From Candidatus Undinarchaeales archaeon (GTDB lineage: Archaea; SpSt-1190; JASMDC01), in contig JASMDC010000027.1 of the NCBI GenBank assembly GCA_030753015.1, forward strand, positions 1 through 46,106: DNA of 46,106 nt, given 5' to 3'. Both the position numbers and the translations under genes were made by a program. The notes beneath the pieces are model-generated. The model was not told the origin of the DNA. It was given only the letters and a program-made list of their open reading frames with translations, and did no database searches. The number at the start of each line of letters is the position of its first letter. The stretch's first letter is position 1. This document shows, in pieces, positions 39,316 through 46,106 of this stretch.

Positions 39316-40863
39316 CTACTCGACCGGCTGCCACACAACGTCCAGCACCGTACCGTCGCGGTTCTCCACCACGGCGATGATGCGGTCCGTGGTCGCAAGG
39401 GGCGGCAGCGTGTTCGCCTCCTCCAGCGCAATGTGGTGGAGCTCGTCGATTTTAACGATGGGCAGCTTGGAATGTCGGTAGTGCTCGATGAGATCATGTC
39501 GCCGGGGATTGATGGCAATGCCTCGGTCGGTGACCACTACGTCCACGGTCTCGCCCGGGGTGCTCACTGTCGTCACGCGGTTCACGATCGGCGTGATACG
39601 CCGGCGGCCGCGGACCAGAGGAACGGTGATTATGGTCGTGTCCGCTCCTGACGCCACGTCCTGGTGCCCGCCGATGCCGTGGAGGAGCATGCCGTCGGAA
39701 TGGGTCACGACGTTGACATTGAAGTCCAGGTCCACCTCGGTGGCACCAAGGATACCGAAGTCCAGGAGGTCGACAACGTTGCCCCGGTTGTGGACGTTTG
39801 CGTAAAAGTCCACGGGGATCTCCACGTGGCAGGGATTGTCACGGAGCGAGTCGATGGCCGCCGTGTCGAAGGCCTGGCCATCCAGCACCTTCTTGGTGGT
39901 GCCGTCGCGCAGCATTTCTACGATGACCCGCGTGGTGCCGCCCACGATGTAGTCCGCGGTGATCTTGCGCTTCTTCATGGCGGCGTTGATGTAGTCCATG
40001 GCGGCGAGCGACATCCCACCGGAGCCCGCTTGGAACGAGACCCCGTCCCGGAACAAGGGGTGCTCCTGGATGAAGTCGGCCGCCAGCTTGGCGATGGAGA
40101 GCTTGAGCGGGTCCGTAGTGATGCTGGTAGTGCCCGAGACGATCTTCTTCGGATCGCCGATGACGTCCACCTGGACCACGTAGTCGACGAAGGTCTGCGA
40201 AATGACGATGGGCGTCGCTGGGTATGGAACGAGGTTGTCGGTGACGGCGACCACCCAGTCGGCGTACCGCGCGTCGATGTCCGCGCATCCCAGCGGGCCG
40301 CAGGCAGAGGGGCCGTTCACTCCGTTCACGTTCCCGTATGGATCGCATTCGGGTGCAGCGATGAAGGCCACGTCGATGTGCAGTTCGCCATCGTGGACGG
40401 CGCGAACACGACCGCCGTGCGAGCGAAGGACCACGGGATTAGGGACTATCCCCTTTGACACGCCTGCGCCGACGGGACCGTTACAGCTGCCGACGAGTCG
40501 AGTGACAACGCCGCTGCGGACGTGGTCGAGGATGGGCTCGTGCACGGGGAAAAAAGCGCTGGGTGCCACCGTGAGCCCCTTGATACCCTTCCTCGCGATG
40601 CGGTCGAGCACCATATTGAGGAGGATGTCGCCGTCGCGGAAGTGGTGGTGGAAGGTTACGGTCATCCCGTCGGCCAGCCCTGTTCGCTCGATGGCCTCGT
40701 CGATGGAGGCGAGCAGCTTGTCCCGTCGAGGGTGACAGACCTTGAGCGGGGGAGCATGACGGGTGCCCGTCGGGGTCTCTACATCCTGGCCGTTGTAGGG
40801 CCGCACCGGGCCGTAGCCTGGTATCTCGTCGGGGAGCTCTCTGCCCAGCGTGTTGACCGGCAT
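39316..40863 (-). CDS. citF: CitF, citrate lyase alpha subunit (citrate CoA-transferase type)
   Basis: A 515-residue member of the CitF family (EC 2.8.3.10). In bacterial citrate lyase CitF swaps the acetyl group on the CitD carrier for citrate; CitE then splits the citryl thioester. Seen: FHHHFRDGDILLNMVLD, PSAFFPVHEPILDHVRSGVV, GPVGAGVSKGIV, SGTTSITTDPLKLSIAKLAADFI, FQAGSGGMSLAAMDYI, DFYANVHNRGNVVDLLDFGILG and NVVTHSDGMLLHGIGGHQDVASGADTTIIT. The start at 40863 has a GAGGAG site. It follows aclA by three nt, in the same operon, but no CitD or CitE is present in the window, which is unusual. Free acetyl-CoA may replace acetyl-CitD. Cytosolic. Confidence 0.9.
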   Translation of the reverse strand: MPVNTLGRELPDEIPGYGPVRPYNGQDVETPTGTRHAPPLKVCHPRRDKLLASIDEAIERTGLADGMTVTFHHHFRDGDILLNMVLDRIARKGIKGLTVAPSAFFPVHEPILDHVRSGVVTRLVGSCNGPVGAGVSKGIVPNPVVLRSHGGRVRAVHDGELHIDVAFIAAPECDPYGNVNGVNGPSACGPLGCADIDARYADWVVAVTDNLVPYPATPIVISQTFVDYVVQVDVIGDPKKIVSGTTSITTDPLKLSIAKLAADFIQEHPLFRDGVSFQAGSGGMSLAAMDYINAAMKKRKITADYIVGGTTRVIVEMLRDGTTKKVLDGQAFDTAAIDSLRDNPCHVEIPVDFYANVHNRGNVVDLLDFGILGATEVDLDFNVNVVTHSDGMLLHGIGGHQDVASGADTTIITVPLVRGRRRITPIVNRVTTVSTPGETVDVVVTDRGIAINPRRHDLIEHYRHSKLPIVKIDELHHIALEEANTLPPLATTDRIIAVVENRDGTVLDVVWQPVE

Positions 40864-40866
40864 GTC

Positions 40867-43023
40867 TCACTCCTCTAGGTGCCTTTCTGCTGGTCCCTTG
40901 TACACCGCGTCGGAGAAGTTGATCCGGCGCATCTTGTTCTGGGAGAGGACCTCCTCGAAGTAATGGGCCGACAGGCCCGCTACCCGGCCATATATGAACA
41001 CGGCCTTTGCAAGAGCGGGATCCAGTCCCATGTCCGCGATGACGGCGCCTATGACACCATCGACGTTGATGGGTAGGTTCAACCCACGAACTTGGGACAA
41101 CACCTCGGTGATGAGCTTCGAGGCCGCGACATGGTCGCCGGCCACACCAGCGTCCCCTGACATGGTCCACAAGGCGTCCCTGCGGGGATCCTTGGTGTGG
41201 ACACGGTGGCCCATGCCCTCGATACGACGTCCCGCGTTGATGGCTTCCTTGGTCCTACGCCGGAGCGCCTCGGGGAGGTCGATGCCCTCCTCAGCAGCGA
41301 GCTCCACCGACGAGCGGAAGAACGCGGCCGCCTTGGCACCGGCTCCACCGTGCACGTCCGTGATAGCACCAACGCCGTGGGCTACTGAGACCTCGTAGGC
41401 GGCCCGTGTCGAGGCAGCGATGAGAGTGGCCTGCGCCGAGGGCGGGGTCACGCCGTGGTCCACGCAGGCCACGACCATGGCCTCGACCAGTTCGGCAAGA
41501 GCGGGCTCAACGTCCTTGCGTCCGCTCACCGCACGCCAGATGAGTTCCCTGGGCGATGCTTTGGGGGTCGCGCCGTCCAGTGCGTCCCCGGTCTCAAGGA
41601 TGACTGCAAGGTACCGGGACATGCGGCCCAACGCGAACACGGTCTTCTCGACCTGGGCGGCGGCTCCTTTCTCGGGAAGAGCGGCCAGGCCATCGTCTAG
41701 CAATAGGCACTTGGCCAGCGTCTTGGAGATGTCCTCATCCTTGGAACGTTTGACTTCAGGGCCGGGGCTGGCCGCGGCCTCGCGGAACACCTGCTCCAGG
41801 AAGGTGCGCTCCTCGTCGGTGGGGAAGCGCTGCCGGACCAGCAGCGAGGCCATCTCCACGATGCCAATCCTGCCGATGAGCTCCTGGAGCGGATACCCGG
41901 CTATCACCAGGTTGTTGGGCTCGACCTTGGTGATAAGCGTGCCCCATGCGGCCTTGCTGGGAGGATTCTCCCACGTATTGCGCATGCGCTCGTAATAATG
42001 GTCGACGTCAAAGTACGACTTCCCGCCCAGCTGCTCCTTCACCGCCTCGATGAGGTCATGCTGGCTGTTCACAACGGTGACACCCGCCGCCTCAAGCGCT
42101 CCCTTCTTGGACGCAAAGGTGCCGTAGGCCGTACCCGGCGAGACGATGGCACCGGCATGGCCCATGGTCTTGCCCTCCGGCGCGTTGGCACCAGAGATGA
42201 GGGCCACGATGGGCTTGGGATAGCGCTCGGGGTGCTTCGTGATGTCCTCGGCCAGGAGCTCCTCCTGGCATCCGCCTATCTCGCCAGCTACGACCACGAG
42301 GTCAGTGTTGGGATACGACTGGGCCAGTGGTACCATGGTGGGGAAGGGCGCGCCGATAGCACCGTCCCCGCCCACACCGAGCACGGCGTTCTGGGCGATA
42401 CCCGCCGACGCAAGTGCGTCGGACATGTGGTAGAGGATCGCACCGCTGCGTGAGATGATCGTGACCCCGTGGGCTCCGGCCTTACCGGGCGAGGGCTCCG
42501 CGGGATGGAACACGTCTGGGAGCATCCCCGCCTTGATCCCCTCGGGGGGAAAGATGATGCCCGGGGTGTTCCCTCCGAGGAGCAGGGTGTTGTGCTCGCG
42601 GGCCGTAACGAGTATATCGCGGACGTCACGCAGGGGGATGCCCTCGCTTATGAGCACGACGACGGGGACGCCCGCCTTGATGACCTCAAGGGTCGCGTCC
42701 TTGGCGGTGGAGTAGTGCCTCCAGATGCTGGCCACGGCCACGTCCGGGTTGTCGGCCAAGCACTCGGTGACTGTGTCGTACACGGGGACTATCTCGTGGA
42801 CCCGCGTCCCACCACGGCCGGGGGCAATGCCTGCGACGATGTCCGTACCATAATCCATCATGAGCCCCGCGTGTCGGGTTCCCTGACGGCCGAGGCCGAT
42901 TATGATCGACTCGATGCGCTTCGACTCCTTGATGCGCTCGGCCAGCTCAGGCCGCCGCTCCTTGATGATGTGGAACAGGAAGCCCTGGTCGGCGGGAAGC
43001 CGTTCGAGGGGAGTGACGCTCAC
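40867..43023 (-). CDS. aclA: ATP-citrate lyase large subunit (citryl-CoA synthetase alpha plus citryl-CoA lyase)
   Basis: A 718-residue two-part protein. Residues 1 to about 330 are succinyl-CoA-synthetase alpha-like, with the CoA-binding RQGTRHAG region, GGNTPGIIFPPEG, SRSGAILYHM and the phosphohistidine motif KTMGHAGAIV (His289). Residues about 400-718 are citrate-synthase-like, with DVHGGAGAKAAAFFRSSVEL, EGMGHRVHTKDPRRDAL and GVIGAVIADMGLDPALA. This fusion is what defines the large subunit of reductive-TCA ATP-citrate lyase. With AclB it forms citryl-CoA from citrate, ATP and CoA, then splits it to acetyl-CoA and oxaloacetate. The GTG at 43023 overlaps the aclB stop as GTGA. It is about 110 residues longer than I recall for Chlorobium AclA; the extra length lies mainly in the linker. 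An archaeal occurrence is noteworthy. Confidence 0.88.
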   Translation of the reverse strand: MSVTPLERLPADQGFLFHIIKERRPELAERIKESKRIESIIIGLGRQGTRHAGLMMDYGTDIVAGIAPGRGGTRVHEIVPVYDTVTECLADNPDVAVASIWRHYSTAKDATLEVIKAGVPVVVLISEGIPLRDVRDILVTAREHNTLLLGGNTPGIIFPPEGIKAGMLPDVFHPAEPSPGKAGAHGVTIISRSGAILYHMSDALASAGIAQNAVLGVGGDGAIGAPFPTMVPLAQSYPNTDLVVVAGEIGGCQEELLAEDITKHPERYPKPIVALISGANAPEGKTMGHAGAIVSPGTAYGTFASKKGALEAAGVTVVNSQHDLIEAVKEQLGGKSYFDVDHYYERMRNTWENPPSKAAWGTLITKVEPNNLVIAGYPLQELIGRIGIVEMASLLVRQRFPTDEERTFLEQVFREAAASPGPEVKRSKDEDISKTLAKCLLLDDGLAALPEKGAAAQVEKTVFALGRMSRYLAVILETGDALDGATPKASPRELIWRAVSGRKDVEPALAELVEAMVVACVDHGVTPPSAQATLIAASTRAAYEVSVAHGVGAITDVHGGAGAKAAAFFRSSVELAAEEGIDLPEALRRRTKEAINAGRRIEGMGHRVHTKDPRRDALWTMSGDAGVAGDHVAASKLITEVLSQVRGLNLPINVDGVIGAVIADMGLDPALAKAVFIYGRVAGLSAHYFEEVLSQNKMRRINFSDAVYKGPAERHLEE

Positions 43024-44297
43024 GCCCTCACCCCCTTGGCCTCGAGCGCCTCCTTTAGACCGAACCGGATGACGTCGGCCATGATGCGCTCGTTGCCCAC
43101 CACGAGGTGAAGCTCGCGCAGCTCGTCCGGCGTCTCGATGATCGCCTTCTCGAGGAAGGTGCGGGCGGCGGGCAGGTCGGTCCCCACCATCCTCCCGTAC
43201 ACCGGAAGGAGGCGCTTGTTGTCGCGGTGCCGGTCGCGCAGGGCCAGGACTAGCCCGCGGATGAACACGTCACATGAGGAGATGCCGCCGAACCGCGAGG
43301 TGATGACCACATCGACACGAGGATCATCCATGAGCAGGTGGAACATCTCCGCCACCTTCTTCTGACTGGGGCCCCCTCCGCTATCCATGAAGTTCACTGG
43401 GACGGCCCGGTCGTCCAGGTACCGTTTGCTGACGTTCACGACCTCGTCGATCGAGAATATGCCGTATCCGGCGCCGCCGGGCACAATGCCAACATAGATC
43501 TTCTCAGGGTCCTTCTCCAGGTCCACGGTCAACAGGTCGACGTAGGGGAAGCCAGCGTCACGGGCCCGGCGCTCGTTGGCGGTGGGCTCGGCGACGTCGT
43601 GACGCACGGTCCCGATGCCGAGCTGGTCGAGGAGCGCCTTCTGGCGATAGAGAGCGTTATCGTCAATCACGAGCTTCGCGTCCACGGCCAACGGACCGTC
43701 CGGTGTGATGAGGAGGGGATTGATCTCGCACACCTTGGCATCGACGTCCTGGTAGAGTGCGTACACCTTGGCCACGACATCGGCCAGCTGGTCGACGTCG
43801 GCGTCGGGGAGGTCCTTGGCGAGGAACTCGGCCAGTTTCCGGACCGTCTCTACGGGAAGTTCGGAGCTGTTGGACGTGATGGGCACCTTCATGATCGCCT
43901 CGGGCCGTGTGCGCGACACCTCTTCGATGTCGACACCCCCGGAGGCGCTCACCATCATCACGTTGGTGTAGGTCGCAGGTTCCATGGTAGCGCCCACGTA
44001 GCAGGCGCCCTTCTCCTCGGCCATGGCCTCTACGGCAACGGTCTCTACCGGGTAGCCCTTGATACTCAGCGAGAATAGCTCGGTGACCGCGGCCTTGGCC
44101 TCCTCAGGGGCCTTTGCCCGCTTGATACCGCCGGCCTTCCCCCTACCGCCCACGAGCACCATCGACTTTAGCATGACCGGGTACTTGACATCCAGCGATC
44201 CGAACTCCTCGGGTTTGTGAATGACACCGTAGAGAGCGGGCACCTTGATGCCCTTGCTCACGAAAACCTTCTTTGCCTCGTGCTCATAAAGACGCAT
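43020..44297 (-). CDS. aclB: ATP-citrate lyase small subunit (succinyl-CoA synthetase beta-like)
   Basis: A 425-residue ATP-grasp protein of the succinyl-CoA-synthetase beta type, and first gene of the aclB-aclA-citF operon. Seen: MRLYEHEAKKVFVSKGIKVP, where SucC-like proteins begin, LKSMVLVGGRGKAGGIKRAK, VCEINPLLITPDGPLAVDAKLVID (the Mg/ATP-binding Asn-Pro region), GGAGYGIFSIDEVVN, VNFMDSGGGPSQKKVAE and ITSRFGGISSCDVFIRGL. The start at 44297 is clear: GGAGG lies nine to ten nt upstream, and the family N-terminus matches. A longer frame to 44435 has no such support and would overlap the divergent gene at 44410. It supplies ATP-dependent activation for the large subunit. A plain SucC function is less likely because of the adjacent fused subunit. 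Confidence 0.88.
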   Translation of the reverse strand: MRLYEHEAKKVFVSKGIKVPALYGVIHKPEEFGSLDVKYPVMLKSMVLVGGRGKAGGIKRAKAPEEAKAAVTELFSLSIKGYPVETVAVEAMAEEKGACYVGATMEPATYTNVMMVSASGGVDIEEVSRTRPEAIMKVPITSNSSELPVETVRKLAEFLAKDLPDADVDQLADVVAKVYALYQDVDAKVCEINPLLITPDGPLAVDAKLVIDDNALYRQKALLDQLGIGTVRHDVAEPTANERRARDAGFPYVDLLTVDLEKDPEKIYVGIVPGGAGYGIFSIDEVVNVSKRYLDDRAVPVNFMDSGGGPSQKKVAEMFHLLMDDPRVDVVITSRFGGISSCDVFIRGLVLALRDRHRDNKRLLPVYGRMVGTDLPAARTFLEKAIIETPDELRELHLVVGNERIMADVIRFGLKEALEAKGVRA

Positions 44298-44409
44298 GAT
44301 CTGTAACCTCCGTTCTCGGGCGTGCGCGCCCACTGGCCACATAGAAGGAGGAAATAAAAAGGTTGGCAAGGAACGCAGACCCACACCACCACGGGACCGG
44401 GATGGCACC

Positions 44410-44670
44410 ATGATACGTCTGCGCACCGCTTTCAAGGTCGAGGAGCTGATCCCCTACGAGGTGGACTGCGCCGACCACTATTTCCTCCCCGGCCCGGACC
44501 GACGCATGCAGCGCCCCGCACCATTCTGGGTGTACGAGGTGCCGGCAGAGGTGCTCCTGGGCAACACCCTGGACGACGACGTGGACCTCGGGAGCATCCC
44601 GGACAAGAAGGCCTTCTTCGAGGCGGTCAATCAGCTCAAGGAGCGTATTACCGGAGGCGAACGAGCATGA
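44410..44670 (+). CDS. Hypothetical protein, first gene of a three-gene operon
   Basis: An 86-residue acidic protein, MIRLRTAFKVEELIPYEVDC and then ADHYFLPGPDRRMQRPAPFWVYEVPAE, ending KERITGGERA. It has no membrane segment or known motif; a Pro-rich middle and aromatic residues suggest a binding role. ATG 44410 is taken because the longer frame would overlap the divergent aclB start. The gene overlaps the next (44667) by four nt as ATGA, so they are translationally coupled. Unrecognised family. Its neighbours, a DNA-binding and nuclease-like protein and a PqqD-like protein, give no clear pathway. Confidence 0.7.
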   Translation: MIRLRTAFKVEELIPYEVDCADHYFLPGPDRRMQRPAPFWVYEVPAEVLLGNTLDDDVDLGSIPDKKAFFEAVNQLKERITGGERA

Positions 44671-45578
44671 AGGACATGATCCTGACCTATCTCCAGCAGC
44701 ACGGCCCGAGCCTGCCCGTGGAGGTGAGCTCGGACATGGAGGAGGACTCTCTCATCGTTTCCGCAATGCTCTCGGAGCTTACGCATCAGAAGCTGCTCAT
44801 CCACTCCAGGATGCATATCGGCTCGGTCTCCCTGTACGCGCTCCCATCGCAGGCGGACGCCCTCCGCGAAAGGTTGCGAAGTGAGTTCATCCAGGAGCCG
44901 GCCCAAGGCGCGATAGCCCGGTTGGAGCGCGAGCATCTCATCATGGAGGATGAGGCCCGGGGACCCGAGCGGAAGGCGTTCGACACGGCACCGGACTTCG
45001 CCGAACCGTTGCGCATCCGCGTCGAGGGACGCGAGGTTCTATGCTGGGCGTGGCACGGGCTCACCGACGACGAGGTCCGCACGCTGGTGGAGCGCAAGCT
45101 CATGCCCGCGGTGGATGAGCCCAAGGCACCCGAACCGCAGCTGACGGCGCCAGTCCCGGCACCTGCCCAGACCACCCTCCCAGTACAGCGGCCCCCGCCC
45201 AGGCCGGGACTGGCGCCCGCACCACCCCCGCCGAAGGAAGGCGCTCCGGGCGAGGTCACGCCGTCGGCAGCACCCCTGTTCTCCCTGCTCAAGGGCTGGG
45301 GGCTGGACGTGCTCTCCCTGGAGGAGGAGCGAAAGGGGACCGCGTACGGCGGACTGGTCGGTGCCGCGACTCCCGCCGGGGTCCAGACGTATATCCTGCG
45401 CTACCGGAACCTCAAGAAGCAAGTGGGCCCCACCGACCTCATGGAGGCCTATGTCCAGGGTGTCGAGTCCAAGACCCCAGTGCTCTTCATCTCGGCCTCC
45501 GGCTTCTCCGACAAAGCGCGCAAGTATCACCAGGAGAACTTCCCCAACTTCATCCTCCTGGTCGAGGGGGGGGTCTGA
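44667..45578 (+). CDS. Winged-helix protein with C-terminal restriction-endonuclease-like domain
   Basis: A 303-residue protein. The N-terminus (MKDMILTYLQQHGPSLPVEV, then SLIVSAMLSELTHQKLLIHSRMHIGSVSLYAL) has the pattern of a winged helix-turn-helix that binds DNA. A Pro/Ala-rich linker (about residues 155-205) leads to a C-terminal domain: FSLLKGWGLDVLSLEEERKG, GVQTYILRYRNLKKQVGPTDLMEAYVQG and SKTPVLFISASGFSDKARKY. This resembles PD-(D/E)xK nuclease-like folds of the restriction-endonuclease type, though the catalytic acidic residues are not clear. I recall similar proteins in DPANN archaea (from memory). ATG 44667 overlaps the previous stop. A role in transcription, repair or nucleoid binding is possible. 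Confidence 0.7.
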   Translation: MKDMILTYLQQHGPSLPVEVSSDMEEDSLIVSAMLSELTHQKLLIHSRMHIGSVSLYALPSQADALRERLRSEFIQEPAQGAIARLEREHLIMEDEARGPERKAFDTAPDFAEPLRIRVEGREVLCWAWHGLTDDEVRTLVERKLMPAVDEPKAPEPQLTAPVPAPAQTTLPVQRPPPRPGLAPAPPPPKEGAPGEVTPSAAPLFSLLKGWGLDVLSLEEERKGTAYGGLVGAATPAGVQTYILRYRNLKKQVGPTDLMEAYVQGVESKTPVLFISASGFSDKARKYHQENFPNFILLVEGGV

Positions 45579-45580
45579 CC

Positions 45581-45865
45581 ATGGCGCGGTTCCGCTGGGC
45601 CGAAGGCGTGGTGTCGGGCAAGGACGACCACGGCATGTACCTCCTCAACGAGAAGAGCGGGGAGACCAGCCGGTTGGACGAGGCGATGTTCTTCGTGTGG
45701 GCCCTCTGCGACGGTACCAGGAGCATCGAGGAGATGGCGCATCAACTGGCCGACGAGACAGGGGACCCGTACGAGGAGATGCTGTCGCTGGTGGCCAACA
45801 TGCTCCGGTCGCTGGTGAACCTCCGTCTCGTGGCGCAGGTGGAAGAGGCTCCTCCTGCCGCCTGA
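45581..45865 (+). CDS. PqqD-like protein
   Basis: A 94-residue protein with the PqqD-type pattern: MYLLNEKSGETSRLDEAMFFVWALCDGTRSIEEMAHQLA, i.e. a short hairpin (LLNExSGE) then the winged-helix core with LCDGxRS and a helix. PqqD proteins present a precursor peptide to a radical SAM/SPASM enzyme. No such enzyme or precursor is next to it; the nearest SPASM proteins here are at 11102 and 29760. The start at 45581 follows the previous stop by two nt, so it is in one operon with the winged-helix protein. A plain DNA-binding or regulatory use of the same fold is the alternative. Confidence 0.75.
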   Translation: MARFRWAEGVVSGKDDHGMYLLNEKSGETSRLDEAMFFVWALCDGTRSIEEMAHQLADETGDPYEEMLSLVANMLRSLVNLRLVAQVEEAPPAA

Positions 45866-45881
45866 GGGATGGTTCTGTGAA

Positions 45882-46106
45882 CTACCCCTCTCCAAGTAGA
45901 GGGGCTTCCCGCTTCGACGCTGTTTCCAGCTCCACGGGCGCATCGGGTGGTCCCCACCCTGAGCTATCCTGAATGTTGATCGTAGCGTTCTTATAAGCAT
46001 CCATCACCCTGCCCCTGAAAAATCCCTATTTCAACCGATCAGCCAGCATTCTCAGCTTTGCTCATCGTTGGCAGGATTCAGGTCTCCAGGACGCGACCGT
46101 TGTCGC
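45882..46106 (-). pseudogene. Decayed tnpB 3' end with right-end hairpin
   Basis: On the minus strand one frame reads, from the edge, SCQR, a stop, AKLRMLADRLK, a stop, then GFFRGRVMDAYKNATINI and, after QDSSGWGPPDAP, VELETASKREAPLLGEG with a stop at 45884-45882. This matches the zinc-ribbon and last RuvC part of TnpB (Cys positions replaced by stop codons; NATINI as in NAAINI) and its usual C-terminal tail. The tail DNA forms a hairpin, CCCCTCT (45885-45891) with AGAGGGG (45898-45904), followed by GTAGTTCAC, a common IS605-type right-end form. The fragment runs off the window. The last Asp of RuvC is not at its usual place. So an old, inactive insertion lies downstream of the PqqD-like gene; the hairpin might still serve as a terminator. 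Confidence 0.6.

Noticed and set aside
43020..44435. AclB and AclA as plain succinyl-CoA synthetase
   Set aside because: The alpha-like part is fused to a citrate-synthase-like domain and followed by citF, which is the ATP-citrate lyase arrangement.
45885..45904. Intrinsic terminator of the PqqD operon only
   Set aside because: The adjoining coding-like tnpB tail and GTAGTTCAC make an IS605-type right end the better explanation, although a terminator role is not excluded.
1..46106. CRISPR array or other regularly spaced repeats
   Set aside because: No run of short repeats with equal spacing; the only repeated DNA is the three-copy intergenic element, the palindrome and paralogous genes.

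Overview
The window looks like a piece of a GC-rich archaeal chromosome. Most genes have a TATA-like box about 26-29 nt ahead of an ATG or GTG and no room for a 5' leader, which is the archaeal leaderless pattern; a few internal or highly expressed genes have Shine-Dalgarno sites instead. Gene content is also archaeal: GT-C membrane glycosyltransferases in several copies, PT-rich surface proteins, an IS605/IS1341-type TnpB, a winged-helix plus nuclease-like protein of a kind I associate with DPANN archaea, and an ATP-citrate lyase. I cannot fix the phylum; DPANN or a deep euryarchaeal lineage are guesses. No rRNA, complete tRNA or CRISPR array was seen.

Layout. 1-5.8 kb: the 5' part of pyruvate kinase, unknown small genes, a tnpB insertion with a second tnpB relic beside it, a palindromic operator-like site present twice, and three copies of a GC-rich intergenic repeat that looks like a structured RNA. 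5.8-16.7 kb: a PP-loop ATPase, three paralogous GT-C glycosyltransferases that share the N-terminus MPSPLAL and a promoter element, a radical SAM protein translationally coupled to a larger membrane protein, and small unknown genes. 16.9-24.2 kb: two copies of a U32-family (UbiU/UbiV-like) gene pair on opposite strands around a methyltransferase, a glutamine-dependent asparagine-synthetase-like enzyme and a small HEGYH zinc-peptidase-like protein. 24.2-34.2 kb: a second large membrane protein, DUF362-ferredoxin, a DUF457-like/OB-like membrane pair, a GT4 glycosyltransferase divergent from a second radical SAM/SPASM protein, and a fourth GT-C enzyme. 34.2-39.3 kb: two divergent surface proteins, one of 1452 residues with a von Willebrand A domain, both ending in a membrane anchor and a Q/Y-rich cytoplasmic tail. 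39.3-46.1 kb: an aclB-aclA-citF operon for citrate cleavage, a divergent operon with a winged-helix/nuclease-like protein and a PqqD-like protein, then a decayed tnpB fragment at the edge.

How it may work together (inference): the glycosyltransferases, methyltransferase, amidotransferase, radical SAM and U32 enzymes look like an envelope-glycan or lipid-linked metabolite locus, next to the surface proteins that such glycans could decorate. The citrate genes are a separate metabolic unit that would supply acetyl-CoA and oxaloacetate. The most unusual items are the duplicated U32 pair and its neighbourhood, CitF without CitD/CitE behind a two-subunit ATP-citrate lyase, two divergent gene pairs that appear to share one symmetric TATA box, and the three-copy structured repeat.
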